The position numbers and the translations under genes were made by a program. A stretch of DNA of 64,000 bases. Source: Adhaeribacter aquaticus DSM 16391. GTDB taxonomy: Bacteria > Bacteroidota > Bacteroidia > Cytophagales > Hymenobacteraceae. The notes beneath the pieces were generated by a model. That model had not been told where the DNA came from. It ran no database searches and saw only the letters and a program-made list of their open reading frames with translations. Shown piece after piece: positions 60,861 to 64,000 of this stretch; the stretch's first letter is position 1, and every line of letters begins with the position of its first letter. Where the stretch lies: NCBI RefSeq assembly GCF_000473365.1, contig NZ_KI421517.1, positions 1,137,363-1,201,362 on the forward strand. Direction: 5' to 3'.

Positions 60861-63665
60861 TTAGAATCCTAAGTTAGCTATGATAAGCTCTACAACTGGT
60901 TTATTGGTTTGAGGCAAATACGATACCCGTACACCAGCATCTAATAATACTCCTCCCAACCGCATAAAATTAAAATCAGTGGAGAGTTCTACTCCTACAG
61001 ATTGATAGCGTGTGCTCCCGCCTTTTCCATAATCATAAAAAACGTTGCCTTTCAATCGCTGAAAGTACAAGATTGGTCCTAAAGCTAAATCAGGGTAGAG
61101 AATGGGAAACCGGTATTGGGTGGTAAAGCTATAAAAGTTATCATGAATTTGATAACGATACCCCCGCGGAAACCGGATGGGACTACTAAAGGCATAAAAG
61201 CTGGCATCCTGCTTTTGATAATTTCCCCAAAGTTGAAAAGAATGATGCCTGATAAAGCCTGGAAAATAAGCCCGCCCCGAAGCAGCAAACAAGTTAGAAT
61301 GGTAATTACCGCCCAAGGGCGTATGTGTATAATAAACCTGAGCCTGCTGAGCATAACGTCCCACCAGGTCGCGACGGTTCTGGCGTAAGGAATGTTGATA
61401 CGTTACCTGATAATTTACACTTCGCAATACTCCGTTGGCCTGTTCCGTTACCCGCCGGATATTTCGGGAATAATCAGTTACTTTAGTTACTTCTAAATTG
61501 GTAGCTAAATTAAGCGATTCTCTGTATTTAGAATTGGTAAGATTTAATGGCAAAGCTAATCCGGTGGAAATAGACTTCTCCTGCCATTGATACGCACTTC
61601 GGGCATCTTGGGCGGCGCGGGAGCCCGCAGAACCAGTAAGTCTTATAACCGGGTACCAGCCTAAATAACGGACACCAGCAAAAGCATAACCTGTTCGTTC
61701 GCTTATGTTTTGGGCATAGCCTATATTGGAAACAGTAGTACTCAGAATATCCTGTGATTGTACGGCTAAGGAAACTTCGTTTAAATCTTGGGTAACTGTT
61801 GGTAACCAACTATGCGGATTAAAAGCATGCGATAAACGCCTGTATTTTTCTACCGGATAAGTTTCCTGTGGAACATTAGCTAATATATTGCTATTATTTT
61901 CTTGCTCTAATAATGGCTGAAAATATTCAATCTTGTGGGTTGGCACCTGCTCTATAGGTACCCAGCTATCCGGGTCATAAAGCATTCGGGCAATATTATA
62001 GCCCTGAGCAGAAAAATCATTAAACACAATGGTTTTAGCATCTGGATTAACTACCGCATTAATACCGGCATAGCGCCTTGAAATTACCTGATATTGTTTT
62101 TTGGTTTGAGTGTTAAGAGCGAAAGTACTTTCTATGCCATTATAAGGCGCATTAAATAAGAGAAATTTACCAGCAATTACCGGATGACCTATATTCTCAA
62201 TTGTGTATGGCAATAAATCATTAAAAGCTCCTGTTTCAATGTTTATCTCCGAAATTGTTCTTTTATTTTCATGATTCCGGAGTACCACTATGCTTTTACC
62301 ATCCGGTGCCCAATAAGGCATAGCCAAAAAATCGTTCTCCGGGCTGGGTATACGCTTTATTTCTTGTCCTGTACTGCCATCTAATATTACCAGCGCATTT
62401 GTATTAGCAGTACTTACCTCTATAACGGCTATACGTTTGGCATCCGCAGAAAAAGCTGCGCTACTAAAACGGGTCTGGTGCGTCAGGACTTTATGCCTTT
62501 TAGTTGCTATATCAAAGGTTTTGACTACGGTATAATTGCGTGTTCCCCAGCGAGGGTCGTATTCCGTTTCAGTCCAAACAATCTTATTCTGAGCTACCGA
62601 TAACCTGGGGCCATTGTTCATAAAGCCTGGGGTAAACAGCTTTTTTTCCTGCTCGCCATTAGCACTTATCCACACAAAAACCGGAATATGTGAGAGGCCT
62701 GTTTTTAAAGCTACCGTACTGCCATCTGCTAAAGGCTGTGGATAAAGGTAGTCGGTATAAGTATTATTCTTTCGTTTTGTTAACACTTTAGCCGGCGTTA
62801 TAGTTAAGGCATCGGCTTGTTGGCGCCACAAAGAATCTACCTCCCTGACCATACTTCTATAAGTAGCAATTAAGCGCTTGCCTGTTTGTTGGCGCATTGC
62901 CCGGGAGAATGTAAATGGTATGTAAAAATTATCTAAAGCTCCCTGCATTATATTGCCCCAAACATCGCCTTCGTGTTTCCGGCGCACATGCGTAACCATA
63001 TGATAGCCTGTGACATAATGATTTGGGACATTATCCCGGAAAGACCCCAAATGCTGCTTATTATAACTAAATGCTCCCCGCTCCAGCAAATTGGTTCGGA
63101 AAAGTAAATTAAAGTCTGGAATGCGGCCACGGCCACCCGAAGAATAAGCTGTTTCAGTAGCTACCGCATCGCCTTCCCAAAACCAATTAGGGACCGCCAT
63201 GTTACTAACGGCAGCTAAACCATTTTGTCCAAACGGATAATAAGCCCATTTAGCGCGGCTATGATACGCTTTTTCGTATTGTACAATGTGTCGGTATTCG
63301 TGAAGGGCTAATAAATTAAGCCAGTTGTTGGTACCTAACAAATTATAGTTCTGGGGAGAAGTAGTATAAAACTCACTTCGCCGCGGCGATAAGGCAACAA
63401 ACCCATTAGAAACAGTACCCTGATTTTGCAATAACACCGGAATTTTATGCGGAGCTGGTCCAAGGGAAGTGGCTAAGGGAGCATGAATATATTGTAAGGT
63501 ATTGGCCATACGCTGCCCTTCATGTTCCAGGCCTTTTGGAAAAACCATCTTAAAATGCGGGGTATTAATTTGGTTAAATTGAATGGAAGCCGGATTTGTT
63601 TCTAATTGAGCTGAGGCGGTCTGAGCAATTGCAAATAAAAACAGAAGCGAAATCTTTATTCGCAT
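60861..63665 (-). CDS. Secreted metallopeptidase-like protein with beta propeller and C-terminal barrel
   Basis: A 934-residue exported protein (signal ends QTASAQL). A gluzincin-like peptidase domain carries H122-EYR-H126 (HEXXH) and, 37 residues on, WFWEGDAVATE with Glu164 as the expected third zinc ligand. Residues about 300-600 show TolB/PD40 propeller repeats (FSADAKRIAVIEVS, MPYWAPDGKSIVVLRN). The final 300 residues look like beta-barrel strands (VSYLPQTNKPVVELIIANLGF ends in Phe), similar to surface antigen proteins. A peptidase-propeller-barrel fusion is unusual. Function is inferred; no substrate is known. Confidence 0.78.
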   Translation of the reverse strand: MRIKISLLFLFAIAQTASAQLETNPASIQFNQINTPHFKMVFPKGLEHEGQRMANTLQYIHAPLATSLGPAPHKIPVLLQNQGTVSNGFVALSPRRSEFYTTSPQNYNLLGTNNWLNLLALHEYRHIVQYEKAYHSRAKWAYYPFGQNGLAAVSNMAVPNWFWEGDAVATETAYSSGGRGRIPDFNLLFRTNLLERGAFSYNKQHLGSFRDNVPNHYVTGYHMVTHVRRKHEGDVWGNIMQGALDNFYIPFTFSRAMRQQTGKRLIATYRSMVREVDSLWRQQADALTITPAKVLTKRKNNTYTDYLYPQPLADGSTVALKTGLSHIPVFVWISANGEQEKKLFTPGFMNNGPRLSVAQNKIVWTETEYDPRWGTRNYTVVKTFDIATKRHKVLTHQTRFSSAAFSADAKRIAVIEVSTANTNALVILDGSTGQEIKRIPSPENDFLAMPYWAPDGKSIVVLRNHENKRTISEINIETGAFNDLLPYTIENIGHPVIAGKFLLFNAPYNGIESTFALNTQTKKQYQVISRRYAGINAVVNPDAKTIVFNDFSAQGYNIARMLYDPDSWVPIEQVPTHKIEYFQPLLEQENNSNILANVPQETYPVEKYRRLSHAFNPHSWLPTVTQDLNEVSLAVQSQDILSTTVSNIGYAQNISERTGYAFAGVRYLGWYPVIRLTGSAGSRAAQDARSAYQWQEKSISTGLALPLNLTNSKYRESLNLATNLEVTKVTDYSRNIRRVTEQANGVLRSVNYQVTYQHSLRQNRRDLVGRYAQQAQVYYTHTPLGGNYHSNLFAASGRAYFPGFIRHHSFQLWGNYQKQDASFYAFSSPIRFPRGYRYQIHDNFYSFTTQYRFPILYPDLALGPILYFQRLKGNVFYDYGKGGSTRYQSVGVELSTDFNFMRLGGVLLDAGVRVSYLPQTNKPVVELIIANLGF

Positions 63666-63763
63666 AGAAGTTATTTAACAAAATTAATATTAAAACAGAG
63701 TGAGCCTTTCTGGCTAACCAAGTAATGCTTTACCTAACAATATTATTGTTTTAGGTTAACAAT

Positions 63764-63796
63764 AAAAAAGCCGGCAATACAAATAGCCGGCTTTTT
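63764..63796 (-). terminator. Terminator after the partial gene at the right edge
   Basis: An 11-bp stem (core AAAAAGCCGGC, arms about 63765-63775 and 63786-63796) lies 17 bases past the stop of the minus-strand partial gene, with a T run in its RNA. Confidence 0.8.
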
Positions 63797-63812
63797 AATT
63801 CTTCAAATTTAC

Positions 63813-64000
63813 TTACTTTTTAACATGCTGGTACAAATCGCGGGCATCACTGCTACTCTCCAATGCCAGGTATTCGGCCTGCAAGGCTTTAATTTTTATT
63901 CGATGAGTTGCAGGAATACCTGATTCTACTTGCTGTTTCCGGTCGTTAAGCTGGCCATAAACATAATCTACATAGTCCCAGTCGTCTTGCGTCCATTTGT
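63813..64000 (-). CDS. 3' end of an unidentified gene (partial)
   Basis: The minus strand is open from the window edge to a TAA at 63813-63815 and encodes 61 residues, including WTQDDWDYVDYVYGQLNDR and IKALQAEYLALESSSDARD. The helical, charged composition and the following terminator show that it is the true C terminus of a gene starting beyond the window. The family was not recognised. Confidence 0.75.
   Translation of the reverse strand, partial: KWTQDDWDYVDYVYGQLNDRKQQVESGIPATHRIKIKALQAEYLALESSSDARDLYQHVKK

Noticed and set aside
1-64000. CRISPR arrays, insertion sequences, integrases, prophage genes and rRNA operons
   Set aside because: None were recognised; the only RNA gene is tRNA-Pro, and the repeats seen are terminators or short local repeats.

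Overview
The window looks like chromosomal DNA from an environmental Bacteroidota bacterium of the order Cytophagales, probably near the Hymenobacteraceae (Adhaeribacter/Hymenobacter/Pontibacter type). That placement is an inference. It rests on a protein with a type IX secretion (T9SS) sorting domain, a long Bacteroidota-type NusB, an ECF sigma/FecR/TonB-receptor module, a DksA-like protein without most zinc cysteines, promoter-like TTTG-N19-TAnnTTTG sequences, and AT-rich spacers with few good Shine-Dalgarno sites. No rRNA, CRISPR array, insertion sequence, integrase or phage gene was seen.

Layout. 1-2.6 kb: a gene tail, a PER-like class A beta-lactamase and an MFS transporter. 2.7-13.7 kb: a long minus-strand block for envelope and housekeeping functions. 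In transcription order it holds a DksA-like protein, scpB, an rluB-type pseudouridine synthase, coaX, an outer-membrane protein, lptC, an unlisted 53-residue membrane protein, a GldE-like CNNM/CBS protein, a PpiD-like chaperone and a TPR protein. 13.9-19.3 kb: a lipoprotein, ribH, a membrane TPR protein, pdhA, and divergently recF and a DciA-like protein. 19.3-30 kb: a secreted heparinase-like lyase, a thioesterase, a possible permease remnant, a DUF922 protein, small hypothetical genes, a GNAT enzyme, a TPR-histidine kinase, an SGNH hydrolase and tRNA-Pro(GGG). 30-45.7 kb: an MsbA-like ABC exporter, nusB, a YtxH protein, an NAD-type isocitrate dehydrogenase, DUF1573-yajC-ybbR-coaE, fbp, an MHS-type transporter, a GAF protein, an AsmA-like protein and tex. 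45.7-48.2 kb: three tandem paralogues of an unrecognised roughly 145-residue family. 48.4-55.8 kb: a surface-signalling-like cluster of ECF sigma, head-GIN lipoprotein, FecR, a separate STN-domain surface protein, a 55-residue protein and a TonB-dependent receptor without its own STN domain. 55.9-64 kb: a Nudix hydrolase, an acidic lipoprotein, a GH3 glycosidase, an AlaA-type aminotransferase, a DUF2059 protein, a large HEXXH-propeller-barrel protein and the 3' end of another gene.

How the genes fit together. Much of the window serves the envelope: LPS transport (LptC, MsbA-like), periplasmic folding (PpiD-like), protein export (YajC), peptidoglycan-linked hydrolysis (GH3), beta-lactam defence, and nutrient sensing and uptake (ECF/FecR/STN/TonB). 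The rest is central metabolism (PdhA, IDH, Fbp, AlaA, CoaX and CoaE, RibH) and nucleic-acid maintenance (RecF, ScpB, NusB, Tex).

Most notable observations: (1) two perfect inverted repeats of 13 and 11 bp interleaved between pdhA and the next gene, which can form a pseudoknot or two exclusive hairpins, one terminator-like and one covering the downstream ribosome-binding region; (2) the STN domain separated from its TonB receptor and fused to a surface-repeat protein; (3) the tandem paralogue array, with a possible decayed fourth copy; (4) the 934-residue HEXXH-propeller-barrel fusion; (5) several coding-looking small genes. No complete new defence or mobile system could be demonstrated. All assignments come from reading the sequence; no database search was run.
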